A program made the translations under genes and the position numbers. Shown piece by piece: positions 10,387 to 18,351 of a DNA stretch of 64,000 nt. Positions within the stretch are counted from its first letter, which is position 1. Every line of letters starts with the position of its first letter. This DNA comes from an uncultured Nioella sp. (lineage in GTDB: Bacteria > Pseudomonadota > Alphaproteobacteria > Rhodobacterales > Rhodobacteraceae): contig CANMJH010000001.1 of NCBI GenBank assembly GCA_947498125.1, positions 1,364,001 through 1,428,000 of the forward strand, read 5' to 3'. The notes beneath the pieces are model-generated. The model had not been told where the DNA came from. It saw only the letters and a list, made by a program, of their open reading frames with translations, and did not search any database.

Positions 10387-10970
10387 TGCAGTTGCTCGGC
10401 CAAGGAAAAGCTTCGCCCGGATGCAAAATCGGCATCAAAAAGTTCAATAGTTATGCGTTCTTTTCCCCCAGAAGCCTCATCAGCCTCAATAATTGCTAGT
10501 GCGCCATAATCATCTGCAAGGGCTCTCAGAGCGCCCAGAAACACATAGCCTGCGCCGGGAAAGGTCCAGTTTACATCGACGGCAAAACTACTCTCGCCAA
10601 TTTGGACAAAAGTCAGTTCGGGCATATCAAGATCTGGCATTGCCAGCTTGGCGCGGCCAGAAAGGTCATCCAATGAAATCAGGAACTCATAAAAACTGTC
10701 GCCGCCGAGGCGCAAAAGCCGCCTTAACGCCTCAAGACCTTGGCTAGACAATAAAAAGGTTCCCAAATCCTCCAACACGCTGGCCCGATCCCGTTGTAAC
10801 ACGCGCGATGCGGCCTTGATCGTGTCCATCGTCATGTGATCAGGGTAAAGCAGCATAGATTCGAAATTTTCGATGGTCAGGCGCGCCTCAAGCCGCACGT
10901 CATCCCAAACGTTCTGGCCATAGGTATCGACCAAAAAACGTTGCAGGGCTCGGTTCACCAGACCATGCAT
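10383..10970 (-). CDS. H-NOX-like protein lacking the heme-ligating histidine
   Basis: 195 residues. The N-terminus MHGLVNRALQRFLVDTYG and the YPDHMTMDTIKAASRVL region match the H-NOX (heme nitric oxide/oxygen binding) fold over its whole length. In heme-binding members a proximal His follows the LDxL segment (about residue 102); here that segment is LDDLS, with Ser at 104. The YxSxR heme-propionate motif expected near 132-138 is also absent (the segment reads VDVNWTFPG). It is therefore probably heme-free or uses another cofactor. A good ribosome site (AGGAG, 8-base spacing) supports the start. It is the first gene of the operon with the HNOBA-GGDEF cyclase, so it is presumably that enzyme's sensor or regulator. 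Confidence 0.8.
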   Translation of the reverse strand: MHGLVNRALQRFLVDTYGQNVWDDVRLEARLTIENFESMLLYPDHMTMDTIKAASRVLQRDRASVLEDLGTFLLSSQGLEALRRLLRLGGDSFYEFLISLDDLSGRAKLAMPDLDMPELTFVQIGESSFAVDVNWTFPGAGYVFLGALRALADDYGALAIIEADEASGGKERITIELFDADFASGRSFSLAEQLQ

Positions 10971-11105
10971 TCACTGCGCTCCTATTTACCTCATCTCGGA
11001 AGCTTAGTCCCATAAGCGTTAAAAATTGGTTTGTTCTATCTTTGTCCGACCGGCGCGGCTTTCTCTGATCTTTTCCGGTCACCCCGCACACAAAATGCTG
11101 ACAGT

Positions 11106-11819
11106 CTAATCCGCCGAACCGGTGTCTTGCAGGAGGTTTTCCAAAAGCCCCGGTAGTCCGCCAATATCCTGCAAAATATGGGTTGCAGATGGTGCAAGCT
11201 CTTCGCGCGTTGCCAACCCCGTTAAAACGCCCAGCGTAGACATCCCTGCTGCCTTGCCAGCGTGGAGGTCATGCAAGCTATCGCCGACCATCATCACTGC
11301 TTCTGGCGACAGGGACACATGACGGGCAAAGGCCAAGCACATTCCCGGGGCGGGTTTTGCGCCATGTCCGCTGTTGGCACCCGCAACAAAATCGAACCGG
11401 GATAGAATGTCATGCTCTTCTAAATGCGCGCGTGCGGCTTGTTCGGAATCATTCGTAGCAACACCAAGCTTCATCCCAAGGCGGCGAAGCTCGGCAAGAA
11501 ATGGAATTAACGGAACAGTTGGCGCCATTTCCGCTTCTGCTGCCAAATCCATAATCCGAGTCACCAGTTGGGTCTCGGAAAATCCCGGCAAGAACGGCAA
11601 TAACGCGTCAACAAGATCCTGATCGGTGCCCGCGATTACGATTGAGTCCGGCAAGAACGCCGCGTCGTCCATATCGAAGCCAATCGCCTGTGCCATGGCG
11701 CTTGACGTGGCCGGGTCGCCACTCGAAAGATCTTGCAGCATATTTTTTGCCCAAACCGACCAACTGGATTGAAAATCAAACAGCGTTCCATCTTTGTCGA
11801 ACAATATGGCTTGGATCAT
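11106..11819 (-). CDS. HAD-family hydrolase, phosphoglycolate phosphatase-like
   Basis: 237 residues. HAD motif I is FDKDGTL (nucleophile Asp8, acid/base Asp10), motif II is VATNDS, and motif IV is MVGDSLHDLHAGKAAG. An alpha-helical cap follows motif I, as in the Gph/PGMB subfamily. It probably dephosphorylates a small phosphorylated metabolite such as 2-phosphoglycolate. The exact substrate cannot be read from sequence. It is transcribed divergently from the MarR regulator. Confidence 0.85.
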   Translation of the reverse strand: MIQAILFDKDGTLFDFQSSWSVWAKNMLQDLSSGDPATSSAMAQAIGFDMDDAAFLPDSIVIAGTDQDLVDALLPFLPGFSETQLVTRIMDLAAEAEMAPTVPLIPFLAELRRLGMKLGVATNDSEQAARAHLEEHDILSRFDFVAGANSGHGAKPAPGMCLAFARHVSLSPEAVMMVGDSLHDLHAGKAAGMSTLGVLTGLATREELAPSATHILQDIGGLPGLLENLLQDTGSAD

Positions 11820-11927
11820 CGGAGTCTCGTCATGTCAGGAGGAATTTCTGGCGACAACATCTCACAATCCTGTCACTAAAGCACACAAAAGCTTGACCCA
11901 ATTCCGAAAATATTGTCCACGTCAACC

Positions 11928-12383
11928 ATGGATGGGGACAGGCAAAAATTCGGCCTTCATGGCAGCATCGGGTTCTTTACGACCAAAGCGGCCCGCCTGA
12001 TTGAGCGCCGTGTCGAAGAATCCTTGCGTGCCCACGGGCTCACCCGGCTTGGCTGGTGCACGCTTTTAGCCGTTGCCGAAGAAAATCTGAAATACCCATC
12101 AGAAATTGCAGAATTCATCGGGATCGATAGAACCGCGACCTCTCGCATTCTTAGATCCTTGGAAGGCGATGGGCTTATCGCGCGCTCGATCGGCAAAACT
12201 GACCGTCGCATGACCGAAGTTGAGATCACGGATGCTGGCCAAGAGCGCTTGATGCAAGCCCGTCCAATTTGCCAAGAGAATCTCGCCCATTTCGATGCGA
12301 AACTGAGTCTGGATGAACTAGAAGAATTGAAGCGTCTGCTTGAAAAACTCTGTTCAAATGAGGGTGATTTCATCGCCAAATAG
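11928..12383 (+). CDS. MarR-family transcriptional regulator
   Basis: About 151 residues from ATG 11928; a TTG at 11913 in frame is less likely. The winged-helix DNA-binding core is clear: EIAEFIGIDRTATSRILRSLEGDGLIARS followed by the DRRMTEVEIT wing. Flanking N- and C-terminal helices are typical of MarR dimers. The genes next to it (divergent HAD phosphatase, convergent DUF3572) give no strong clue to the ligand. It probably represses itself and perhaps the HAD gene. Confidence 0.85.
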   Translation: MDGDRQKFGLHGSIGFFTTKAARLIERRVEESLRAHGLTRLGWCTLLAVAEENLKYPSEIAEFIGIDRTATSRILRSLEGDGLIARSIGKTDRRMTEVEITDAGQERLMQARPICQENLAHFDAKLSLDELEELKRLLEKLCSNEGDFIAK

Positions 12384-12399
12384 CCGCAGCCTCAATCCG

Positions 12400-12681
12400 T
12401 CATGTCCAGTTCGGCAGGTCGCCTCCGGGCAACATGTGGCGCGCCATTTGCAACACTTCGAACGGCTGATTTAGCGACGTACAACATTCGATTACCCACC
12501 GATCATCCATCATCAAAAAATCGAGCACTGAGGCCAAGATAGCAGGGTCGGTTGCCCCATTTTTGAGGTCCTCCAAACTGGCCCCTGAGGCCGCCAAAAA
12601 CACCGGCAACAATTCATCATTTCCGGCCAGCCATCCCAAAGAAAAAAGGGCGATTTCTTCAGCTTTTTCACGGGTCAACAC
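12400..12681 (-). CDS. DUF3572 family protein
   Basis: 93 residues, acidic and helical, with the EKAEEIALFSLGWLAGND and CCTSLNQPFEVLQMARHMLPGG segments characteristic of DUF3572. The family is restricted mostly to alphaproteobacteria and is commonly encoded divergently from pleD, as here. Function is unknown. No membrane segment or signal peptide. Confidence 0.8.
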   Translation of the reverse strand: MLTREKAEEIALFSLGWLAGNDELLPVFLAASGASLEDLKNGATDPAILASVLDFLMMDDRWVIECCTSLNQPFEVLQMARHMLPGGDLPNWT

Positions 12682-12696
12682 GATTTTTTGATCCTT

Positions 12697-12717
12697 TTAA
12701 TTAAAGGCTTTATTAAC
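12697..12717. promoter_or_regulatory. TTAA-rich site between DUF3572 and pleD, possible CtrA-like half sites
   Basis: Three TTAA tetramers at 12697, 12701 and 12713, the last as TTAAC. The CtrA consensus is TTAA-N7-TTAA; the spacing here is 8, so the match is imperfect. It lies in the divergent promoter region of pleD, a gene often in the CtrA network in this order. Confidence 0.25.
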
Positions 12718-12772
12718 TTTTCGAGAGCATGGATGAACAAAGCCCAGAGTTAAACAGCGGTGGAGCATTCCT

Positions 12773-14140
12773 ATGACAGGGCGCATTTTGGTTGTCGATG
12801 ATGTGGCCACGAACCGGATCGTTATGAAAGTAAAACTTTCAGCGGCCTGTTATACGGTTCTTCAGGCCGATTGCGGTGAAGCCGCACTCAGAATCGCCCG
12901 GGCGGAAAAGCCGGATCTGATTTTGCTAGACGTGATGATGCCAGACCTTAGCGGAGTCGCGGTCTGTGAGCGCTTGAAAGCTGATCCCGAGACAGCAGAT
13001 ATCCCCGTAATTCTTGTCACAGCCCTCCTTGATCAAAGCTCGAAAATGACCGGGCTTGAACTTGGGGCCGACGACTACCTTTGCAAACCCGTGGACGAGG
13101 TGACACTTTTGGCGCGTGTGAGATCTCTTTTACGCGCGCACGAAACGCAGCGCGAGTTGAAAGCGCGAGAATCTTCGTGCGAGTGTTTAGGTCTTGCCGA
13201 GGCGATGGCAGAATACCAAGCTGAAAGCAGCGTGGCCCTCATCGCCCCAACCCCGCAAGAGGGTGTGACGTGGAAACGGGCGCTAGATCAATTAGGGCAT
13301 CACACTATTCAATTGATGTCACGCGAAGATGTCCTACAAGATCTTTCGCCCGCTGAAACCGCTGATCTCTACGTAATTCCTGCCGACCTTGGCAAAGCCA
13401 ATGGCGGGCTGCGCCTGTTGTCAGATCTTAGATCACGACCAAATACACGTCATTCGGCCGCCGTGGTGATTTTGCCCGAAGGCGATAGCGAGCGAGGGGC
13501 CGTTGCCTTGGATCTTGGGGCGGCAGATATTTTATACGATCCCTTTGATCCAGAAGAACTCGTTCTTCGGATTAAAACCCAGATGCGCCGAAAACAGCAA
13601 TCAGACCGGCTGCGCGCCAGTGTTCGCAAGGGCTTAGAGCTTGCTGTTCGCGATAGCCTTACCGGGTTGCACAATCGGCGTTTTGCCCAAGGACAGCTTA
13701 ACCGGTTTTTGGCCAACCCGGGCCGCGGCGTGGCCGTTATGATGCTCGATCTGGACCATTTCAAGCGTGTGAATGACCGGTTCGGTCATGCAGCAGGCGA
13801 CAAAGTTTTGGCCGTTGTGGCAGAGCGCTTGCGCTCGCATATTCGCACCAGCGATTTGGTCGCGCGGCTGGGCGGCGAAGAGTTTTTGGTCGCCTTGCGC
13901 GACACCGACTGTGAAACCGCCCTAAAATGCGCCGAGCGTTTGCGTCAGGCAGTGGGCAGCGTTCCCATTCACGTTAATGGAAATGACTTACCCGTACGCG
14001 TGACACTAAGCGTAGGAATGGCGATTGCCACATCAAATTCCGACACGCCTCAAGCGCTGCTGGAACGCGCGGACAGGGCGCTTTATGGATCAAAGTCTGA
14101 CGGGCGGAATGTCGTGACGTTCTCTGCCTCGGCTGCGTAG
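12773..14140 (+). CDS. pleD: PleD-type response regulator diguanylate cyclase
   Basis: 455 residues with three domains. REC1 (1-120) has the acidic pair DD at 9-10, phosphoacceptor Asp53 in LLDVMMPD and Lys105 in LCKPV. A second, degenerate REC (about 150-275) lacks the acceptor Asp, as in Caulobacter PleD. The GGDEF domain has a GGEEF active site (367-371) with an RTSD inhibitory site (358-361). Phosphorylation should dimerise the protein and switch on c-di-GMP synthesis. DivJ/PleC-type kinases are not in the window. It faces the CnrX/Spy-like gene with one base between stop codons. Confidence 0.93.
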   Translation: MTGRILVVDDVATNRIVMKVKLSAACYTVLQADCGEAALRIARAEKPDLILLDVMMPDLSGVAVCERLKADPETADIPVILVTALLDQSSKMTGLELGADDYLCKPVDEVTLLARVRSLLRAHETQRELKARESSCECLGLAEAMAEYQAESSVALIAPTPQEGVTWKRALDQLGHHTIQLMSREDVLQDLSPAETADLYVIPADLGKANGGLRLLSDLRSRPNTRHSAAVVILPEGDSERGAVALDLGAADILYDPFDPEELVLRIKTQMRRKQQSDRLRASVRKGLELAVRDSLTGLHNRRFAQGQLNRFLANPGRGVAVMMLDLDHFKRVNDRFGHAAGDKVLAVVAERLRSHIRTSDLVARLGGEEFLVALRDTDCETALKCAERLRQAVGSVPIHVNGNDLPVRVTLSVGMAIATSNSDTPQALLERADRALYGSKSDGRNVVTFSASAA

Positions 14141-14141
14141 C

Positions 14142-14699
14142 TTACGGACGTTCTGGCCCGCGTTCAGCCCCACCCGGCAGGCGCCGATCCGGACCATCAG
14201 AGCGCGGAGGCCCAAGACGGCGGCGCAAGCTTTCCCGGACCGCGTCCGCAAAGGCTTCACGTTCAGCCAATGACATCGCCTCTAGCTGGTCCAGCAGCGC
14301 AAGATGCCCGCGTTCGGACAGCGCTTGAATATGATCCCTCTGCATTTCCAAAGATCGCTCTGCCAAGGCGCGATCAAACGGTTCAGAGCGCGTAGCTTCA
14401 AGGAACTCGTTCGCCGCCCGCGCCAAGGCTTGCCGTTCAGCGCGTATTTCCTGCGTGCTGGTTCTGGCATTCTCTAACAACTCGCGACGATGTTCCGGGC
14501 TAAGGGCCGCGCCCATCGGACCAAGCCCCATATTGCGCAAATCTTCACGTTGGGTACGCTGTGAATCCCCGCCGCCTTGCAAGGCAAGCCCTCCGATGGT
14601 GCCAACCACCAGTAGGTTCACAGCAAGACTGAGCGCGAGGACGATTTTCACTCCACGCGGTGTACTGCCCAACCGTTTTGTTTGGTTTACGTCGCTCAT
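14142..14699 (-). CDS. Periplasmic CnrX/Spy-like sensor protein with N-terminal membrane anchor
   Basis: 185 residues from ATG 14699. The open frame further upstream overlaps the preceding gene and is not used. A single membrane segment (about residues 18-40, VKIVLALSLAVNLLVVG) is followed by a helical, Arg/Glu-rich domain containing LSPEHRRELLENARTS and a long helix. This matches the Metal_resist/Spy/CpxP-like periplasmic fold. The C-terminus is Pro/Arg/Gly-rich. It is third in an operon after an ECF sigma factor and a small membrane protein, which resembles the CnrH-CnrY-CnrX layout. A role as periplasmic sensor or quencher of the anti-sigma factor is inferred. Confidence 0.7.
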   Translation of the reverse strand: MSDVNQTKRLGSTPRGVKIVLALSLAVNLLVVGTIGGLALQGGGDSQRTQREDLRNMGLGPMGAALSPEHRRELLENARTSTQEIRAERQALARAANEFLEATRSEPFDRALAERSLEMQRDHIQALSERGHLALLDQLEAMSLAEREAFADAVRESLRRRLGPPRSDGPDRRLPGGAERGPERP

Positions 14700-14703
14700 C
14701 TCA

Positions 14704-15066
14704 TCAGCCTTCCTCTGCCGGCAAGAGATCGTCAAGCCCCGGCCAGTAAGTCTCGGCGTCAACGAACCCATATTCGCTAAGCCCGCCACCCAAAACCGTA
14801 TCCAATTGATCTGGTGCGTAAACACCAATCATAAGGCCGGTGACCGAGGCCGCCACCAATCCGCCAGCGCCGCGCCAGCCGCCGATCGCTGAAAACAGGC
14901 CCCAAAACGAAGACGCCCTATCCGTATTGGTGTTTGCCTTTGCGCCGAAGCTTTCCTGCACCGTTTCAGCATCCGCCAAGACCCGGGCGATAAGGTCATC
15001 GCCAGGCATGTCCTGATCACGGGCCGCAGCAAAGAGTGCGTCCAAGTCTTGATCTTTAATTGCCAT
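14704..15066 (-). CDS. Small membrane protein, candidate anti-sigma factor
   Basis: 120 residues from ATG 15066, chosen because GGAGG sits 9 bases upstream; a TTG at 15072 is the alternative. The acidic N-terminus begins MAIKDQDLDALFAAARDQD. One membrane segment follows (about 70-90, GGLVAASVTGLMIGVYAP), then a short acidic C-terminus with a YWPGLDDLL motif. It overlaps the end of the ECF sigma gene and precedes the CnrX/Spy-like gene, so it takes the position of an anti-sigma factor. No zinc-finger anti-sigma motif is visible, so the role rests on context. Confidence 0.6.
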   Translation of the reverse strand: MAIKDQDLDALFAAARDQDMPGDDLIARVLADAETVQESFGAKANTNTDRASSFWGLFSAIGGWRGAGGLVAASVTGLMIGVYAPDQLDTVLGGGLSEYGFVDAETYWPGLDDLLPAEEG

Positions 15067-15640
15067 ATCCAAGGGCCTCCTTTTGCCCGGCGAGGGCTTG
15101 CGCCAAACTGCGTTTGCCGCGCGCGGTCAAGCTTTCCACAGCTTCGACACTAATCTCAAGAATCTCAGCAATCTCGGGGTTCGCCAACCCTTCGATATGT
15201 CTGAGAACAACCGCCTGCCTTTGCCGCTCGGGCAACGAGGCAAGGCCTGCGTCCAAAGCGGATCTGCGATCCGCCTCAATCATTTGCGCCTCGGCGCCTG
15301 GCCTGTCATCTTCAGGCTCGAAATTTTCGTCCATTCCAACTTGCCGCCCCGATTTTCGCAATCGGTCAATGGCAAGGTTTGCGGTCACACGGTACAGCCA
15401 AGTTGACGGTTTCGCCCCGCCCTGCTGCCATTCCTTCGCCGCCTTCCAAAGCCGTAACATCGCTTCTTGCGCGACATCTTCGGCCTCGGCCCTGTCGCCC
15501 AGCACGCGGGCGGCATGGTTTAATACCCGGGGCAAGAGGCGGGCCGTAAGGATACGGGCAGCAGCCTGCTCGCCACCGGCGAACAAGATCATCAGGGCAT
15601 CATCCTGAAGATCGTTAAGCTCTGCATCCAAGGGCTCCAT
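15056..15640 (-). CDS. ECF-family RNA polymerase sigma factor
   Basis: 194 residues. Region 2 shows AEAEDVAQEAMLRLWK and the TWLYRVTANLAIDRLRK promoter-melting segment. Region 4 shows SLPERQRQAVVLRHIEGLANPEIAEIL and VEAVESLTARGKRSL for -35 recognition. It starts a three-gene operon with a small membrane protein and a periplasmic CnrX/Spy-like protein, so it is probably released by an envelope or metal signal. An EF-hand protein gene lies upstream, separated by a terminator. Confidence 0.9.
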   Translation of the reverse strand: MEPLDAELNDLQDDALMILFAGGEQAAARILTARLLPRVLNHAARVLGDRAEAEDVAQEAMLRLWKAAKEWQQGGAKPSTWLYRVTANLAIDRLRKSGRQVGMDENFEPEDDRPGAEAQMIEADRRSALDAGLASLPERQRQAVVLRHIEGLANPEIAEILEISVEAVESLTARGKRSLAQALAGQKEALGYGN

Positions 15641-15671
15641 TCTCCTGTCCTAGCCTGCCTCAGCCCCGGGG

Positions 15672-15706
15672 AAAAGAGCCGCCAGTTCGGGGCGAGCGGC
15701 TCTTTT
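15672..15706 (-). terminator. Rho-independent terminator after the EF-hand gene
   Basis: Perfect 11-bp stem: AAAAGAGCCGC at 15672-15682 and its complement at 15696-15706, with a 13-base loop. Read on the minus strand it ends in TTTT. It separates the EF-hand gene from the ECF sigma operon. Confidence 0.8.
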
Positions 15707-15721
15707 CATCTCGGGTGTGGC

Positions 15722-16210
15722 TTAGCCGCGGTCTTGACCTTGCTGACCACCACGACGCATCATCTGCGACAATGCGGCTTCGAACTCGGCTTCGGTCACG
15801 ATGCCATCACCATCTGCATCAACCCGCGAGAACATCCGTTCAGGGTTGCCACGCCGTGGGCGCATGTCGTCCAGCTCATTGGCGCTGAGAAGACCGTCTT
15901 CGTTATCGTCGAACCGCTCAAGACGGGCATCAACGCCAGCCTCAACACGCGCCATAGAGGACGCGATCATTTCGTCGCGGCTTAGCATGCCGTCGCCGTT
16001 CGTGTCGGCCTCGGTGATATGCGCTTGGCCAGCTGCCTCAAGCTCTTCCAGCGTCAACTCACCGTTGCCATCAAGATCGAGATCGGAAAAGACCGGACGT
16101 TGCATTCCGCGACCGTCACGATCATTTGGGCCCATTGCGGAAACCGGCAATGTTGCGGCCAGTGTAACCGGGATCAACATGCTTAGGATCATCGCTTTTT
16201 TCATGGACAT
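15722..16210 (-). CDS. Exported EF-hand calcium-binding protein
   Basis: 162 residues from ATG 16210, preceded by GGAG. An N-terminal signal peptide (MSMKKAMILSMLIPVTLAATL then SAMG) indicates export to the periplasm. Four EF-hand loops follow in order: DLDGNGELTLEE, DTNGDGMLSRDE, DDNEDGLLSANE and DADGDGIVTEAE, all with Asp/Asn at the coordinating positions. The C-terminus is MRRGGQQGQDRG. It is monocistronic, with its own terminator, next to an ECF sigma operon. The function beyond calcium binding is unknown. Confidence 0.88.
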   Translation of the reverse strand: MSMKKAMILSMLIPVTLAATLPVSAMGPNDRDGRGMQRPVFSDLDLDGNGELTLEELEAAGQAHITEADTNGDGMLSRDEMIASSMARVEAGVDARLERFDDNEDGLLSANELDDMRPRRGNPERMFSRVDADGDGIVTEAEFEAALSQMMRRGGQQGQDRG

Positions 16211-16376
16211 AACAGTACTCCTTTGTTTGCCTGTCTGCCCCTTTCCACGGGGGCCGCTTAGCATTCCGTCGAAAGTTCTTCATTTTTGTCGCAGGCCCGT
16301 CGTCTTTCGCGAATCCCACATTAAATGTAATGGTATCCAAGGCCGCAAATGCGGCACCTTTTTAAGGATGCCTGAT

Positions 16377-16754
16377 ATGAGTGACGCCGTCTCTCTGAAC
16401 ACTGAACGCCCGTTCTGGCCCGCAGTCCGATGCGGCCTTCGTCAATGCTGCCCAAATTGCGGCGAAGGCAAAATTCTGCACAATTATCTTAAAATTCATG
16501 ACAATTGCCCGTCGTGCGGCGAAGATTTGACCCACGCCCGCGCAGATGATGGCCCGGCCTACCTGACCATTTTGATCGTCGGCAAGATCATGATCGGTGC
16601 AATGCTACATATCTACATTGCTTACGAACCCTCCCCTCTTGTCATGGCAAGCAGTTTCACGATTGGCACCGTGGTGTTGGCCTTGTATCTGTTACCTCGT
16701 CTCAAAGGAGCGATCGTGGCGATACAATGGGCCAAGAGGATGCACGGATTTTAG
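16377..16754 (+). CDS. DUF983 family membrane protein
   Basis: 125 residues from ATG 16377, with AAGGA 8 bases upstream; the longer open frame runs backwards through the EF-hand gene and is a shadow. Two zinc-ribbon-like CxxC pairs (CPNCGEGK and CPSCGEDL) are followed by ADDGPAYLTILIVGKIM and two membrane helices, the DUF983 pattern. The family is common in alphaproteobacteria and some members sit near cytochrome oxidase genes, but its role is not established. It overlaps the NUDIX gene by 28 bases. Confidence 0.85.
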   Translation: MSDAVSLNTERPFWPAVRCGLRQCCPNCGEGKILHNYLKIHDNCPSCGEDLTHARADDGPAYLTILIVGKIMIGAMLHIYIAYEPSPLVMASSFTIGTVVLALYLLPRLKGAIVAIQWAKRMHGF

Positions 16755-17419
16755 ATAAAACCGCAATTCGCAATGCGGCGACGATAATCGTCCTGCGCGA
16801 TGCAGGGACGCGGCCCCGCGTTTTGATGGGTCAGCGCGGCATGGATGCGGCTTTTATGCCGTCAAAATTCGTCTTCCCGGGCGGCGCCGTTGACCCTGTC
16901 GATGCCGAGGTGCCCTGGGCCCGCCCTCCGTCGGATGAGTGTCTTGAACGGCTGTCCAAGGGCGCTGACTTGCCCCCCGGCGCGATCCTGAATGCCGCAA
17001 CGCGCGAACTTTGGGAAGAAACCGGCCTTCTACTGGGAACCAAAGACGCCCGCGCTGACGGATTTGACGCCCCACCTGGTTGGCGGGGGTTTTTGAAAAC
17101 TGGCCATTTGCCGGATGGCGCAGCCTCTCAATTCGTGTTTCGCGCGATTACCCCGCCCGGCCGCCCGCGCCGATTTGATGCGCGGTTTTTCCTGACCGAC
17201 GCCGATGCGCTTGCCACGGACCCCGATGATTTTTCCCGCGCTGAGGATGAGCTAAGCCATCTGCAATGGGTGCCACTGGATGAAGTGCGCAGCTTTGACA
17301 AACCCTTCATCACCGAAGTTGTCCTGGCCGAAATCTCGGCCATCTTAAATGGCAACAGCCGCCCCGGCGTGCCGTTTTTCAACAATTCGGGTGAAGAGAG
17401 CGTGTTTGAACGGCTATAA
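16727..17419 (+). CDS. NUDIX hydrolase
   Basis: 230 residues. The Nudix box is GAILNAATRELWEETGLLLG, with the catalytic RExxEE Glu residues present. The FVFPGGAVDPVD stretch before it is typical of the CoA-pyrophosphatase/NUDT7-like and general NUDIX groups. The substrate cannot be set. The start overlaps the DUF983 gene, so the two form an operon. Confidence 0.85.
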   Translation: MGQEDARILDKTAIRNAATIIVLRDAGTRPRVLMGQRGMDAAFMPSKFVFPGGAVDPVDAEVPWARPPSDECLERLSKGADLPPGAILNAATRELWEETGLLLGTKDARADGFDAPPGWRGFLKTGHLPDGAASQFVFRAITPPGRPRRFDARFFLTDADALATDPDDFSRAEDELSHLQWVPLDEVRSFDKPFITEVVLAEISAILNGNSRPGVPFFNNSGEESVFERL

Positions 17420-17424
17420 CGTCG

Positions 17425-18351
17425 CTACAGAAAAAGGCGCTCGCCCAGTGCGATCCATAGCGGCATTGTGACAAAAGACAGAACTGTCTGCGCCGTGATA
17501 ACCGTCGCCATCAGCTGAGCATCGCCGCCCAATTGCCGGGAAAGGGTGAAGGCTGCGGCCCCTGTTGGCAGCGCCGCGATGATCAAAGCCACTTGCGCCT
17601 GTAAGGGCGGTAAGCCAAGCGCCAAGGCCAGCCCCATCACCACCATGGGGAACAAGATTAACTTGCCAAATGACGCCGCGATGATCGGTTTCACCTCACC
17701 GCTTAACCCGCGCAGCTTCAGATTGGCACCAACACAGAGCAACATGATCGGCAGCGCCGCCGCGCCAAGGATATTCAGGGTGTCATGGACCACCGGCACA
17801 TCCCCCCATCCCAGACGGTTGGCGGCGATCCCTGCAAGGATAGACAAGATCAAAGGGTTGGTCGCCAAACCCTTTGCCGCGATCACAACTGCCCGCGCAC
17901 CGGGGCGTGGCAGGTAAAGCGCAAATAGCGGCACCACGGTCAGATTGACCACAGGCACCAATAGCGCGGCGGCGATGACGGCGATCTGCAAGGCAGGCAA
18001 AGCATAAAGAGCCTCAGCAATCGCAAGGCCAATAAAGGTGTTAAACCGCCCCGCCCCCTGAAAGACCGTAGTTGCCACGGCAGGCGGGCAGCGCAACATC
18101 CGAGCAGACAGCACGCCAAACCCAATGGCGACAAAGAACCCAGCAATAAGCGTGATGGCCAACGGCAAAAGCGTTTGGTTGCTTAGATCCGCTGATGAAA
18201 TCCGCACAAAAAACAGTGCCGGCATCAGCAGGAAATAGACCAAACGGTCATTGAGATTCCAAAATTCCGCCGACGGGATTCCACCTCGGCGCATCGCGTA
18301 TCCAAGGCAAATCAGGGCAAAAACCGGCGCTATCGAAAGTAATATCTGCAT
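17425..18351 (-). CDS. AEC-family (auxin efflux carrier-like) transporter
   Basis: 308 residues from ATG 18351, whose A is the last base of the upstream DMT gene stop; the longer frame overlaps that gene. About ten hydrophobic helices are visible, with the N-terminal ILLSIAPVFALICLGYAMRR and the central break near residues 140-175 typical of AEC permeases. The family exports or imports organic acids such as malate or malonate. Substrate unknown. Coupled to the DMT gene. Confidence 0.8.
   Translation of the reverse strand: MQILLSIAPVFALICLGYAMRRGGIPSAEFWNLNDRLVYFLLMPALFFVRISSADLSNQTLLPLAITLIAGFFVAIGFGVLSARMLRCPPAVATTVFQGAGRFNTFIGLAIAEALYALPALQIAVIAAALLVPVVNLTVVPLFALYLPRPGARAVVIAAKGLATNPLILSILAGIAANRLGWGDVPVVHDTLNILGAAALPIMLLCVGANLKLRGLSGEVKPIIAASFGKLILFPMVVMGLALALGLPPLQAQVALIIAALPTGAAAFTLSRQLGGDAQLMATVITAQTVLSFVTMPLWIALGERLFL

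Noticed and set aside
11893-11918. TTGACC followed by TATTGT before the MarR gene
   Set aside because: Spacing of about 12 bases is too short for a sigma-70 type promoter.
15801-16376. Upstream extension of the DUF983 frame by about 190 codons
   Set aside because: It is antisense to the EF-hand gene and Ser/Arg-rich, a typical shadow; the real start with a ribosome site is at 16377.
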